DNA from: Kitasatospora phosalacinea
GTDB lineage: Bacteria > Actinomycetota > Actinomycetes > Streptomycetales > Streptomycetaceae
DNA: 42,996 nt
Direction: 5' to 3'
Assembly: GCF_000717185.1 (NCBI RefSeq)
Contig: NZ_JNYE01000068.1
Span: forward strand, 1 to 42,996
Shown here piece by piece: positions 26,604 to 35,835 of the stretch. Positions within the stretch are counted from its first letter, which is position 1. Every line of letters begins with the position of its first letter. Under the pieces are notes generated by a model, which ran no database searches, was not told the DNA's origin, and saw only the letters and a program-made list of their open reading frames with translations. A program made the position numbers and the translations under genes.

Positions 26604-26690
26604 CGCTGCCCCGCGGGCTAGCGCCCACCGGGGCGGCACGTGCTCCGCGGGGCCTTCGCCGGGTGCGCGGATCCGGTGGACGATCTCCTC

Positions 26691-26728
26691 GGGGCCGGGG
26701 CCGGGGCCAACCGGGGCCGGGGCCGGGG
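26691..26728 (+). repeat. GGGGCC repeat cluster, G-quadruplex-like
   Basis: Six tracts of four G (26691, 26697, 26703, 26713, 26719, 26725) are spaced mostly by CC, with one CCAACC gap. Four tracts are enough for an intramolecular quadruplex. The cluster ends 30 bases before the HAD gene start on the coding strand, so it falls in its promoter or leader. Confidence 0.75.
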
Positions 26729-26757
26729 TGCGGTGGCGCCGCGGGATGATTCCCCGC

Positions 26758-27531
26758 ATGACGGACGTGATCTTCATCGACCTGGACGGCACCCTGGTCG
26801 ACCACCGCGGTGCGGTCTTCGCGGCGATCGACCGGATCGGCCGGGAGGCCCCGGGCGCGACGGCGGCGCCGGAGGAGTTGGCGGCGGCGTGGTGGGCGCT
26901 GGAGGCGCGGCACATGCGGGAGTACCTGGGCGGCGGGTGCTCGTTCGCCGAGCACCACCGGCGGCGGGCCGCGGCCTTCCTGCCGCTGCTGGGCGCACCC
27001 GCCCCCGCGGACCCGGCGCGGCTGGACGCCTGGATCGCCGAGTGCTACCTCCCCGCGTTCGAGGAGGCCTGGCGGTGCTACCCCGACGTGCGGCCCGGCC
27101 TGGAGGCCCTCAACCGGCTCCCCCGCCCGCCGCGGCTCGCCGTCCTCACCAACGGCGACCCGGCGCAGCAGCGCGCCAAACTGGCCCGCTTCGGACTGCT
27201 GGAGCACTTCGAGGCCGTCCTGACCCCGACCGAGCTCGGCAGCGCCAAGCCCGCCGCGTACGCCGCCGCCTGCCGCGCGCTGCGCACCGTCCCCGCACGG
27301 GCCGCCAACGTCGGCGACATGCTCTCCAGCGACGTCGCCGCGGCCGCCGCCGCCGGGCTCACCGGCGTCTGGCTGGACCGCGGCATCGACTTCGTCACCG
27401 GCGGGCCGTCCCCGGCCCCGGACGCGTCCCCGGGCCCCGGCGGGGGCGGGGCGGTGCTGCGGATCGAGGAGCTCACCGCGCTCGCCGAACTCACCGCGCC
27501 GGGCGGGCCGTTGTCCCGGCCACCGCTCTGA
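26758..27531 (+). CDS. HAD-superfamily hydrolase (subfamily IA)
   Basis: A 257-residue phosphatase-like protein. Motif I is FIDLDGTLVDH with nucleophile Asp8 and Asp10. Motif II is VLTNGDPAQ, motif III Lys lies in TPTELGSAKPAAY, and motif IV is NVGDMLSSDVAAAAAAG. A helical cap lies between motifs I and II (about residues 20-100), as in phosphoglycolate-phosphatase-like members. The C-terminus carries a Pro/Gly-rich insertion (PSPAPDASPGPGGGG) before the last helix. ATG 26758 is chosen because it leads straight into the Rossmann strand; ATG 26746 is possible. The substrate is unknown. Confidence 0.88.
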   Translation: MTDVIFIDLDGTLVDHRGAVFAAIDRIGREAPGATAAPEELAAAWWALEARHMREYLGGGCSFAEHHRRRAAAFLPLLGAPAPADPARLDAWIAECYLPAFEEAWRCYPDVRPGLEALNRLPRPPRLAVLTNGDPAQQRAKLARFGLLEHFEAVLTPTELGSAKPAAYAAACRALRTVPARAANVGDMLSSDVAAAAAAGLTGVWLDRGIDFVTGGPSPAPDASPGPGGGGAVLRIEELTALAELTAPGGPLSRPPL

Positions 27532-27593
27532 GCGGGCCAGGGCCGTGCAGGAGCGGGACGTTGGCGCGGCGACTGGCCGAGTAGGCTTGGGGG

Positions 27594-28115
27594 ATGCCCG
27601 AGTTGACGCTGTTGCGCGCCGATCACGCGCAGGTGGTGCTGGCCTTCGAAGTGGCGAACCGCGCGTACTTCGCGGCTTCGGTTCCCGACCGCGGGGACGC
27701 GTTCTTCGCCCGGTACGCGGAGCGGCACCGGGCCCTGCTGGCCGAGCAGGAGACCGGTGCCTGCGCGTTCCACCTGCTGCTGGCCGAGGACGGCTCGGTG
27801 CTCGGCAGGTTCAACCTGGTCGACATCGCGGACGGCGGCGCGGTGCTCGGCTACCGGGTCGCGCAGCACGCGGGCGGGCGCGGCGTGGCGACCGCCGCCG
27901 TGCGGGAGGTGGTCCGGCTGGCCGCGGTGCGGTACGGGCTGGGGCACCTGCGGGCGGCGGTCTCGGAACGGAACGCCGCGTCCCGGCGGGTCCTGCTCAA
28001 GACCGGTTTCGTGCCCGTCGGCCCCGCCGCTCCGGAGGACCTCGGCGGTGAGGAGGGCGCCTGGTACCGGTGCGAGCTGGACGCGGTGGCGGAGGCTGTC
28101 GGCCGGGGCCGGTAG
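27594..28115 (+). CDS. GNAT-family N-acetyltransferase (RimJ-like)
   Basis: A 173-residue acetyltransferase. The acetyl-CoA loop motif is AQHAGGRGVATAAVREVVRL (R/Q-x-x-G-x-G/A). It is preceded by the strand GRFNLVDIADGGAVLGYRV and followed by SERNAASRRVLLKTGFVPVG. These are hallmarks of RimJ/RimL-type enzymes, which acetylate N-terminal amines or small amines. The start ATG at 27594 has no strong ribosome site. It lies 62 bases after the HAD gene and ten bases before the next gene, so HAD-GNAT-hypothetical may be cotranscribed. Confidence 0.88.
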   Translation: MPELTLLRADHAQVVLAFEVANRAYFAASVPDRGDAFFARYAERHRALLAEQETGACAFHLLLAEDGSVLGRFNLVDIADGGAVLGYRVAQHAGGRGVATAAVREVVRLAAVRYGLGHLRAAVSERNAASRRVLLKTGFVPVGPAAPEDLGGEEGAWYRCELDAVAEAVGRGR

Positions 28116-28125
28116 CGTCCGGGGC

Positions 28126-28629
28126 ATGTCCACCGAGCGCCCCTCCCCCGAGTCCGTCGCCGCCGAGCGGATGGCGGTGGTCGAGCGCCTGTGCGCGCTG
28201 CCGTTCCCCGCGCGGGCGGGGCAGTACTGGGCGCCCGAGGGGTGGGGCGGGCCGGGGTTCCACCTGCTGGTGCTCCAGGAGAGCCGGGACTTCTGGGACG
28301 GGCGGGGCCCCGAGGTGGTGGAGCCCGCGGAGCAGGAGATCGAGGACGCCGAGCAGGCGCTGGCGGCGCTGCTGACGGCCCGTTGGGGCGCGCCGGAGGC
28401 CGTGGACCTGTGGAGCTACGTGGAGGCCGCCGACTCGGCCCCGCTGCCCGAACCGCTGGAGTTCCTGGGGATGTTGAGCGGCCGCGCCCTGGTGTGGCGA
28501 CTGCCGGGGGCGGCGCGCTGGGTGGGCCTGTCGGTCGGGCAGAGCGATCCGGAGTTCCCGATCCAGTTGCTGCTCGCCGTCGGCGAGGTGTCGGCGCTGA
28601 GGTGCGGCGGTTGCTCTTCGACCCGCTGA
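28126..28629 (+). CDS. Hypothetical protein, 167 residues
   Basis: A cytoplasmic protein of unknown function. Conserved-looking segments include PFPARAGQYWAPEGWGGPGF, FHLLVLQESRDFWDGRGPEV, DLWSYVEAADSAPLPEPLEF and LVWRLPGAARWVGLSVGQSD. The final residues (SALRCGGCSSTR) look unlike the rest. A neighbouring frame reads VRRLLFDPLTK there, so a late frameshift or natural variation is possible. The ATG at 28126 lies ten bases after the GNAT stop. Confidence 0.65.
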   Translation: MSTERPSPESVAAERMAVVERLCALPFPARAGQYWAPEGWGGPGFHLLVLQESRDFWDGRGPEVVEPAEQEIEDAEQALAALLTARWGAPEAVDLWSYVEAADSAPLPEPLEFLGMLSGRALVWRLPGAARWVGLSVGQSDPEFPIQLLLAVGEVSALRCGGCSSTR

Positions 28630-28777
28630 CGAAGGCGCAGCGGCGCCAACCGGCCGCCGCCGCGGGGCGGATGCCCGCGGTGCTGCCCGCGCCGCGCCCG
28701 GCCGGCCGCCCCTGTCCGGGGCGGTCGGCGGTGACCCCGGCGGCCGCGCTGTCGGTGAGGTGCGGCATGCTCCACGC

Positions 28778-29146
28778 ATGCTTCACGCGATGACCGAGCG
28801 CGGACTGTCGATGCGCGATCCCGGACCGGCCGCCCTGAGCCGGCTCGTGGCGAACATGCAGCGGGGCGATTCCCACCTGGTCCTCGAGCGGTTCGGCGCG
28901 GACGAACCGGAGGGCGACTGGTACGTGCAGGTGCGCCTGCAGGAGAACGGCGTCTACCAGTTGGAGTACCGCGACGGCGTCGCCGCCGAGCACTACCGGA
29001 CGCTGACGGTCTCCCTCACCAGGGTGGTGGACGCGCTGGTCGGCTGGTCGAACGGGCAGACGGCGTGGCGGTCGGGGTTCGACTGGACCGGCATCGGCCA
29101 CTGGTTCGCGGACGGGGCGGCCGGGGCGGCCGGTACGGACGGCTGA
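28778..29146 (+). CDS. Hypothetical small protein (GLSMRDPGPAALSRLV family)
   Basis: A protein of about 122 residues. The core is SRLVANMQRGDSHLVLERFG, DWYVQVRLQENGVYQLEYRD, AEHYRTLTVSLTRVVDALVG and WSNGQTAWRSGFDWTGIGHW. This alpha/beta layout resembles the small Imm-type or uncharacterised proteins common in Streptomyces, and no function can be assigned. Possible starts are GTG 28760, ATG 28778 and ATG 28790; none has a clear ribosome site. The tail is Gly/Ala-rich. Confidence 0.6.
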   Translation: MLHAMTERGLSMRDPGPAALSRLVANMQRGDSHLVLERFGADEPEGDWYVQVRLQENGVYQLEYRDGVAAEHYRTLTVSLTRVVDALVGWSNGQTAWRSGFDWTGIGHWFADGAAGAAGTDG

Positions 29147-29158
29147 GCCCGGCGGGGT

Positions 29159-29353
29159 TCAGAGCATCCAGAGGCCGAAGCCCGCGACCAGGATGCCGGA
29201 GGCGATCAGCAGCGGACCGAGCAGGTGGTCGCGGGGCCGGTCGGTGCCGGGGCGGATCCGGATCGTGGAGGCCAGGCCGAGGCCGGAGAGCAGGACGCCC
29301 AGCGGGGTCAGGACCGTCCACAGGGCGGGTGCGGCGAGGTGGCCGGAGATCAT
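29159..29353 (-). CDS. Small two-helix membrane protein
   Basis: A 64-residue protein with two hydrophobic segments: APALWTVLTPLGVLLSGLGL and LLGPLLIASGILVAGFGLWM. They are joined by a short charged loop (RIRPGTDRPRD). It converges on the preceding plus-strand gene with a 12-base gap. The ATG at 29353 is the first usable start in frame and has no obvious ribosome site. Function unknown. Upstream, 29354-29669 shows no gene I can support. Confidence 0.5.
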   Translation of the reverse strand: MISGHLAAPALWTVLTPLGVLLSGLGLASTIRIRPGTDRPRDHLLGPLLIASGILVAGFGLWML

Positions 29354-29669
29354 CGGGCCGTCGGCCGGCCGGCGGGTCGGGGGCGCGCGCCGGGCGCTGA
29401 CGGGGCTTGGGGTGCGGCCATGATGCGGGTCCTCCTGCTGGGTTCCGCACGACGCTACCGGGGGGCGCAACAAGACTCCGCCACGGATTGGCAAAGCCTT
29501 CGCCGTACCCGTCCGACCCGGCGGGCCCCCGGGGCCGGTACCGGACAGGAATCGAACCGGAACCGGACCGTCCGCGGGCCCGCCGGGTTCACCCGGGCGG
29601 CCCACCGGCACGGGCGCGGGGACAGTTCGATTCACAGCGAACGCCCAGGGAGTTCCCGGCTCGCGCACA

Positions 29670-29699
29670 GCAGCCCCGGACGGGGGCGTCCGGGGCTGC
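29670..29699 (-). terminator. Distal hairpin terminator after the PAP2 gene
   Basis: Twelve-base perfect arms (core cagccccggac / gtccggggctg) with a six-base loop. It is the second of two stems downstream of the minus-strand phosphatase gene. Confidence 0.75.
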
Positions 29700-29725
29700 G
29701 CGGAGGGCGGGGGCGGCACGGGAAG

Positions 29726-29761
29726 GGCCCCGGTCCGGCACCACCTTGCCGGGCCGGGGCC
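29726..29761 (-). terminator. Proximal hairpin terminator after the PAP2 gene
   Basis: Fourteen-base arms with one mismatch (ggccccggtccggc / gccgggccggggcc) and loop accacctt, 30 bases past the stop. Together with the stem at 29670 it forms a tandem terminator. Confidence 0.75.
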
Positions 29762-29791
29762 GGGGCCCACGGGGTGGGGTGCCGTCCGCCG

Positions 29792-30814
29792 TCAGACGGC
29801 CGGGACGGTCGGTTCGGCGGCGGGAGCGGCCGGTTCGGCGGGCGCGGGGACGGCGGCCCCGCCCTTCGCGGCCCGGGCCGCGGCGCGGCGGGCGACGAAG
29901 CGGCTGACCAGCGTGACCATCGCCCAGGCGTAGGCCCAGCCGACCAGGATGTCGATGATGAAGTGCTCGGCGCCGTAGACCAGGGTGAAGGCCATCGCCA
30001 GGGGGTACGCGGCGAGCAGGACGCGCAGCGTGCGGCCCGCCTTGGGCCAGAACACCAGGGCGATCATCATCGGGTAGGCGGCGTGCAGCGAGGGCATCGC
30101 GGCGACGTCGTTGGCGAACTTGCTGCCGTTCTCGAAGATGGTGCCGGCCCGGTGGAGGCCGCTGTTGTCGAGGACGGTGGCGACGATCCGGTTGACGGCC
30201 GGCATGTGGTGTTCGAGCGCGGCCAGCCACGGCGGGTCGGCCGGGTAGAGCACGTAGGTGACGAAGCCGATCGCGGTGATCGCCAGGTAGCAGCCGAGGA
30301 AGTGCCGGAACCGGGCGTGGTTGCGCTTCCACAGCACGGCGAGGATCACGAACACCGCGAAGAAGTGCGACATGTAGACGGTGACGGCGGCGTAGTCGTA
30401 CCACTGCGGGTGGCCGGGGTGGTAGAGCCAGTCCTGCAGCCGGACGGTCCAGGTCTCACCGAAGCCGAGCACCTCGTCGAAGGCGATCTGCGGCGCGTAG
30501 TGCGGGCGCCAGGGCGTGTGCGCGCCGTAGCCGCGGAGCAGGGAGTACACCCAGACCACGGCCATCACCGGGACCCAGTCCCGCAGCACGTACAGCCAGC
30601 CCTTGCGGCCGCCGCTGTGCACGGACGCCGCGACCAGGGCGGAGATCAGCCAGAGGAAGACCACGTCGTTGGCGTAGGGCAGGCCGTACACCGCCAGGTA
30701 CCACCAGAACGCGATGGCGAACACCGGCCAGGCCAGGTGCCGGAGTCTGAGGCGGGACAGCAGGTGGAGCGCCAGGGAGCGTGACCGGGCTGCCAGGTGG
30801 GACGAGTCGATCAT
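29792..30814 (-). CDS. PAP2-superfamily membrane phosphatase/phosphotransferase (PAP2_3 type)
   Basis: A 340-residue polytopic membrane protein with about six to seven helices. The phosphatase signature is split as in PAP2_3 proteins: NDVAAMPSLHAAYPMMIALV (the SLHA motif) and LVYGAEHFIIDILVGWAYAW (the H-x3-D motif). An extra W/Y-rich domain (WRPHYAPQIAFDEVLGFGET and WLYHPGHPQWYDYAAVTVYM) resembles inositol-phosphoryl-transferase-type relatives. It probably acts on lipid phosphates at the outer membrane face. The C-terminal tail is Pro/Ala-rich. It is divergent from the TetR gene, sharing the region 30815-30924. Confidence 0.88.
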   Translation of the reverse strand: MIDSSHLAARSRSLALHLLSRLRLRHLAWPVFAIAFWWYLAVYGLPYANDVVFLWLISALVAASVHSGGRKGWLYVLRDWVPVMAVVWVYSLLRGYGAHTPWRPHYAPQIAFDEVLGFGETWTVRLQDWLYHPGHPQWYDYAAVTVYMSHFFAVFVILAVLWKRNHARFRHFLGCYLAITAIGFVTYVLYPADPPWLAALEHHMPAVNRIVATVLDNSGLHRAGTIFENGSKFANDVAAMPSLHAAYPMMIALVFWPKAGRTLRVLLAAYPLAMAFTLVYGAEHFIIDILVGWAYAWAMVTLVSRFVARRAAARAAKGGAAVPAPAEPAAPAAEPTVPAV

Positions 30815-30924
30815 GCGTCACGAAGCTAGCAAGTGCGGCTTGGAGATTCCTCGTGCCGCGCGCCGGGGTTCCCAGCGAGTTCCCAGGTGACACACGGACG
30901 GGTGGCAGCTGGGGCCGATCGGCC

Positions 30925-32663
<1,739 letters not shown>

Positions 32664-32672
32664 GGCGGGGTG

Positions 32673-33329
32673 TCAGTCCAGCAGGACGGACCCTCCGCGC
32701 GGGATCCGGGCGTAGTCGGTGCCCGCCTCCCCGCCGAGCCAGCCGTCGAAGTTCTCGGTGCCGATCTCGCTCAGGTGGGCGTCGTGGATCGGGAAGGTGC
32801 GCCCGGGGCGGACGGCGCGCACCATCTCGATCGCCTGCCGCAGGCTCTGCCAGGGGCCGCCCGCGGGCAGCAGCAGGGCGTGCACCTCCTCGCCCGGGCC
32901 GTTCGGGACGTGCAGCGAGTCGCCGGGGTGGTAGACGCCCTCGACCAGGTAGCCGAGGTTCGCGCAGTCCGGGTACCCGTCGATGGTCTCCGCGTGCCGC
33001 CCGCCGACCGCGCGCACCGCGAAGCCGCCGGCGGTGAACCCCTCCCCCGTCCGGACGGCGACGGGGGCGGGGCCGGTGAGGGCGGGGTGCGCGGCGAGTT
33101 CGGCCGCGAGCTCGGGGTGGGTGTAGACCTCCAGCTGCGGGTCGGCGGCGCGGGCGGCGGCCAGCAGTGCCGCGTCGACGTGGTCGGCGTGCCCGTGGGT
33201 GTAGAGCACGGCGCGGACGCCGTCGAAGGCCTCGGGCTCCGTCCAGCAGCCCGGGTCGATCAGGACGGAGCGGGCGCCGTCGGCCGAGTCGATCCGGACG
33301 CAGGCGTGGGCGTACTTCGTCAGGCGCAT
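32673..33329 (-). CDS. Metallo-beta-lactamase-fold hydrolase
   Basis: A 218-residue MBL-fold protein of the YqjP/UPF0173-like group. The metal motif is YTHGHADHVD with His45, His47, Asp49 and His50. Further ligands are likely His in VGGRHAETI, Asp in YHPGDSLHV and His in FPIHDAH. It begins MRLTKYAHACVRIDSADGAR, the common N-terminus of these small hydrolases, whose substrates are generally unknown. It converges on the SDR gene with a 25-base gap and no clear terminator. Confidence 0.88.
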   Translation of the reverse strand: MRLTKYAHACVRIDSADGARSVLIDPGCWTEPEAFDGVRAVLYTHGHADHVDAALLAAARAADPQLEVYTHPELAAELAAHPALTGPAPVAVRTGEGFTAGGFAVRAVGGRHAETIDGYPDCANLGYLVEGVYHPGDSLHVPNGPGEEVHALLLPAGGPWQSLRQAIEMVRAVRPGRTFPIHDAHLSEIGTENFDGWLGGEAGTDYARIPRGGSVLLD

Positions 33330-33406
33330 CCGGCCAACGTAGCGCCGGTCCGGGGCGGTGCGCCTCCCCTTTTCGCGGCGGCCGCTGACCCCGCGTCAGG
33401 AGCGCC

Positions 33407-34441
33407 TCAGCGGTCCGTCAGGGGTGCGAGGGCGGTGCGCAGGCGGGCCAGCCAGGCGTCGGCGGTGCCGGTGGCGGCGGGGTGGGCGGCGCGCAGGGCG
33501 GCCCAGTCGGCGGGCGGGGCGGTGAGGTCGGCGGGGCGGAGGGTGCCGGGGTGGCCCGGTTCGCGGGCCAGGACGCGGCGCAGCAGGGCGGGGTCGAGGG
33601 TGTGGGCGCAGAGTTCGGCGAGCAGGACGGCGTCGTACAGGTCCTTGGCGCGGGCGCGTTCGCCGTCGGCGCGCAGCCAGAGCAGTTTCCAGGCGAGCGA
33701 GAGTTCCCGGCTCGCGGTCAGCACGGTGGTCGCGCCGGGGCCGGTGGTTCCGGAACCGCCGACCCCGGCCCCGGCCCCGGCCCAGGCGCGCGGGACGGCG
33801 GTGCGGACGGGCGGTTGGGGCATCCGTTCGTCGCGGGCGAAGTCGACCGTGACCTCGCCGCCCCCGGTGCCCTCCGCCGTCCAGCGCAGGGCGACCCGGA
33901 CGCCGGGCTCCCCGTGGTCGGCGTCGTCGCGCTCCTCGTCGGTGCTCGGGGGCCAGTAGGACCAGCCGCCGGTCTCCACGACGGAGTCGGGGTCGAGCCG
34001 GATGCCCGGGGCGACCTGCGGGTGGCGTTCGACCAGGGCGCGGAGCACCTGGTGCGGCCCGTCCGCCTCGGGTTCGGCCGCGGGTACCCAGTGCAGGCCC
34101 TCGGGCGGGAGGCGGGCGCGCAGGCCGCGGGTGTCGAAGTCCTCGAAGCGCCACATCTCGTACGCCCCGGCGCCGTCCGCGGCCTCGGGCCAGTGCCGGA
34201 CGGGCGCCAGGTCGGGCAGGTGCGGGTACGGGTCGCGGGGGTCGACCGGGACGAGCGTGGACGGCAGCAGGATCCAGTCGAGGTCGGCGGGTTCGCGCGC
34301 GGCCGCGCCGACCCAGGCGGGCATCACCGCGCTGCCGCGCAGCACCAGCGACTCGGCCCACGGCGAGTCGGCGATCAGCGCGAGCAGGTGGTCGAGCACG
34401 GCGCGCCGGGCGGCGCTCGGCTGGTGGGTGCGGTCGTTCAC
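33407..34441 (-). CDS. AbiEii-like nucleotidyltransferase-fold protein
   Basis: A 344-residue protein with the nucleotidyl-transferase AbiEii/AbiGii layout. The GS-type motif is LVLRGSAVMPAWV, with the acidic pair in EPADLDWI. The later conserved ELSLAWKLLWL segment and AKDLYDAVLLAEL follow. AbiEii members are toxins of type IV toxin-antitoxin or phage-defence pairs, acting by transferring nucleotides. No AbiEi antitoxin is seen next to it, so a stand-alone enzyme is likely. An insertion rich in Gly/Ala and Thr (AGAGAGVGGSGTTGPGA) is present at about residues 220-240. The start is GTG 34441. Confidence 0.72.
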   Translation of the reverse strand: MNDRTHQPSAARRAVLDHLLALIADSPWAESLVLRGSAVMPAWVGAAAREPADLDWILLPSTLVPVDPRDPYPHLPDLAPVRHWPEAADGAGAYEMWRFEDFDTRGLRARLPPEGLHWVPAAEPEADGPHQVLRALVERHPQVAPGIRLDPDSVVETGGWSYWPPSTDEERDDADHGEPGVRVALRWTAEGTGGGEVTVDFARDERMPQPPVRTAVPRAWAGAGAGVGGSGTTGPGATTVLTASRELSLAWKLLWLRADGERARAKDLYDAVLLAELCAHTLDPALLRRVLAREPGHPGTLRPADLTAPPADWAALRAAHPAATGTADAWLARLRTALAPLTDR

Positions 34442-34563
34442 CGTGGTTCCCGGATCGGCGGAGGGGACGGGGCGGGGACGACGGTAGCGGGCGGGCCGGA
34501 CACCCCGGCGGTTCGCCCGTCCCCCGCGCCGGCCCGCCCCGCCCTCGCCCCGCCCGGCTCCCG

Positions 34564-35427
34564 TCAGGCGACGCCGAGTTGCTGCCGCGCCGCCTCCACC
34601 GTCTGGGCCAGCAGCACCGCGATCGTCATCGGCCCGACGCCGCCCGGCACGGGGGTGATCAGGGCGGCGCGCTCGCGGGCCGAGGCGTGGTGGACGTCTC
34701 CGACCCCGCCGGGGTGGTAGCCCGCGTCGATGACGACCGCCCCGGGCTTGAGGTGGTCGCCGCGGATGAGTTCGGGCTTGCCGACGGCCGCGATCAGGAC
34801 GTCGGCCTCGCGGAGGAACGCGGGGAGGTCGGCGGTCCGGGAGTGGCAGTAGGTGACGGTGGCGTCGCGGGCGAGCAGCAGCATGCCCGCGGGCCTGCCG
34901 AGGATCGCGCTGCGGCCGACCACGACCGCGTGCTTGCCGCGCAGGTCGACCCGGTACTCGTCGAGCAGGCGCACGATGCCGCCGGGAGTGCAGGAGGTGA
35001 AGCCGGGCAGGCCGAAGGCCGTCGCGGCGAAGGAGTGCGTGGTGACGCCGTCGACGTCCTTGGCCGGGGCGATCGCCTCGAAGGCGGCGCGCTCGTCGGC
35101 GTGCGGGCCGACGGGGTGCTGGAGCAGGATGCCGTGGACGGTCGGGTCGGCGGACAACTCGGCGACGGTGTCGACGAGCCGGGCGGTTCCGGTGCCCGCG
35201 GGGAGGGCGGTGTGCCGGGAGCGGATGCCGGCCTGCGCGCAGCGGGTGCGCTTCATCCGGACGTAGGTCGCGGAGGCCGGGTCGTCGCCGACCAGGACGG
35301 TGGCGAGGCAGGGGGCGGTGCCGGTGCGGCGGTGGAGGTCGGCGGCCGCGGCGGCGGTCTCGTCGGTGAGGCGGCGGGCGAGGGCGGTGCCGTCCATCGG
35401 ACGGGCCTGGCCGGGGGTCTGCGTCAT
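34564..35427 (-). CDS. folD: FolD, methylenetetrahydrofolate dehydrogenase/cyclohydrolase
   Basis: A 287-residue bifunctional enzyme that interconverts methylene-, methenyl- and 10-formyl-tetrahydrofolate with NADP. Catalytic residues are Tyr55 and Lys59 (YVRMK), Gln103 (ILLQHPVGPH) and Asp124 (AKDVDG). The Rossmann part has VVVGRSAILGRPAG, and the end has VPGGVGPMTIAVLL. The substrate loop reads HPVGPH where most FolD proteins have LPLPxH, so this is a divergent copy and perhaps a second paralogue. AGGGAG lies eight bases before the ATG at 35427. Confidence 0.92.
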   Translation of the reverse strand: MTQTPGQARPMDGTALARRLTDETAAAAADLHRRTGTAPCLATVLVGDDPASATYVRMKRTRCAQAGIRSRHTALPAGTGTARLVDTVAELSADPTVHGILLQHPVGPHADERAAFEAIAPAKDVDGVTTHSFAATAFGLPGFTSCTPGGIVRLLDEYRVDLRGKHAVVVGRSAILGRPAGMLLLARDATVTYCHSRTADLPAFLREADVLIAAVGKPELIRGDHLKPGAVVIDAGYHPGGVGDVHHASARERAALITPVPGGVGPMTIAVLLAQTVEAARQQLGVA

Positions 35428-35835
35428 CGGGCAACTCCCTGGGGTGGGTGGTGAGTTCGCCCAGGCGCGCGGCATCGACGGGGACGGCCGTTCCCCGGTG
35501 GTGCTCCACCTGTGCGCCAGTCACGGCCCCCGCCGTCACGGTACCGGACCGGCCGCGGCCGCGCCCCCGAATTCACCCCCGATCCGTCGGCCGGGAAAGC
35601 GCGTTGGAATTCCGGGGCGCATCGGTCCTCCCGCGGCGGGGCGCCGGGGAGAAGCGGGAACGGGCACGGGCGGGACGGGATCCGGCCGGTACCGTGCGTG
35701 GTCAGGCGGTTGCGAAGGGGTTCCGGCCGGGGGCGTGATCGTCCCCGCGGAGTTCCGGCGAAAAACACATGAGAACATGTCCTCCGCGCACGTACCGGCA
35801 TATCCGTGCGTCACGAAACAGGAGGACGCACGAGC
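35428..35835. promoter_or_regulatory. 408-base divergent intergenic region (folD / LCP gene)
   Basis: No gene is supported here. A short inverted repeat ACATG-agaa-CATGT lies at 35767-35780 in an AT-richer patch, and a CATATCC near 35800 could be a -10 for the LCP gene. AGGAGG at 35820-35825 is its ribosome site, ten bases before the ATG. The minus-strand side carries the folD ribosome site. Coding-like text near 35440-35540 on the minus strand has no start or family. Confidence 0.45.

Noticed and set aside
29407..29907. Plus-strand frame downstream of the small membrane protein
   Set aside because: It crosses two strong hairpin terminators and the antisense of the PAP2 gene end and has no protein-like features.
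35428..35835. Possible folate-type riboswitch upstream of folD
   Set aside because: No conserved THF-riboswitch pairing was recognisable, and these are mainly Firmicute elements.
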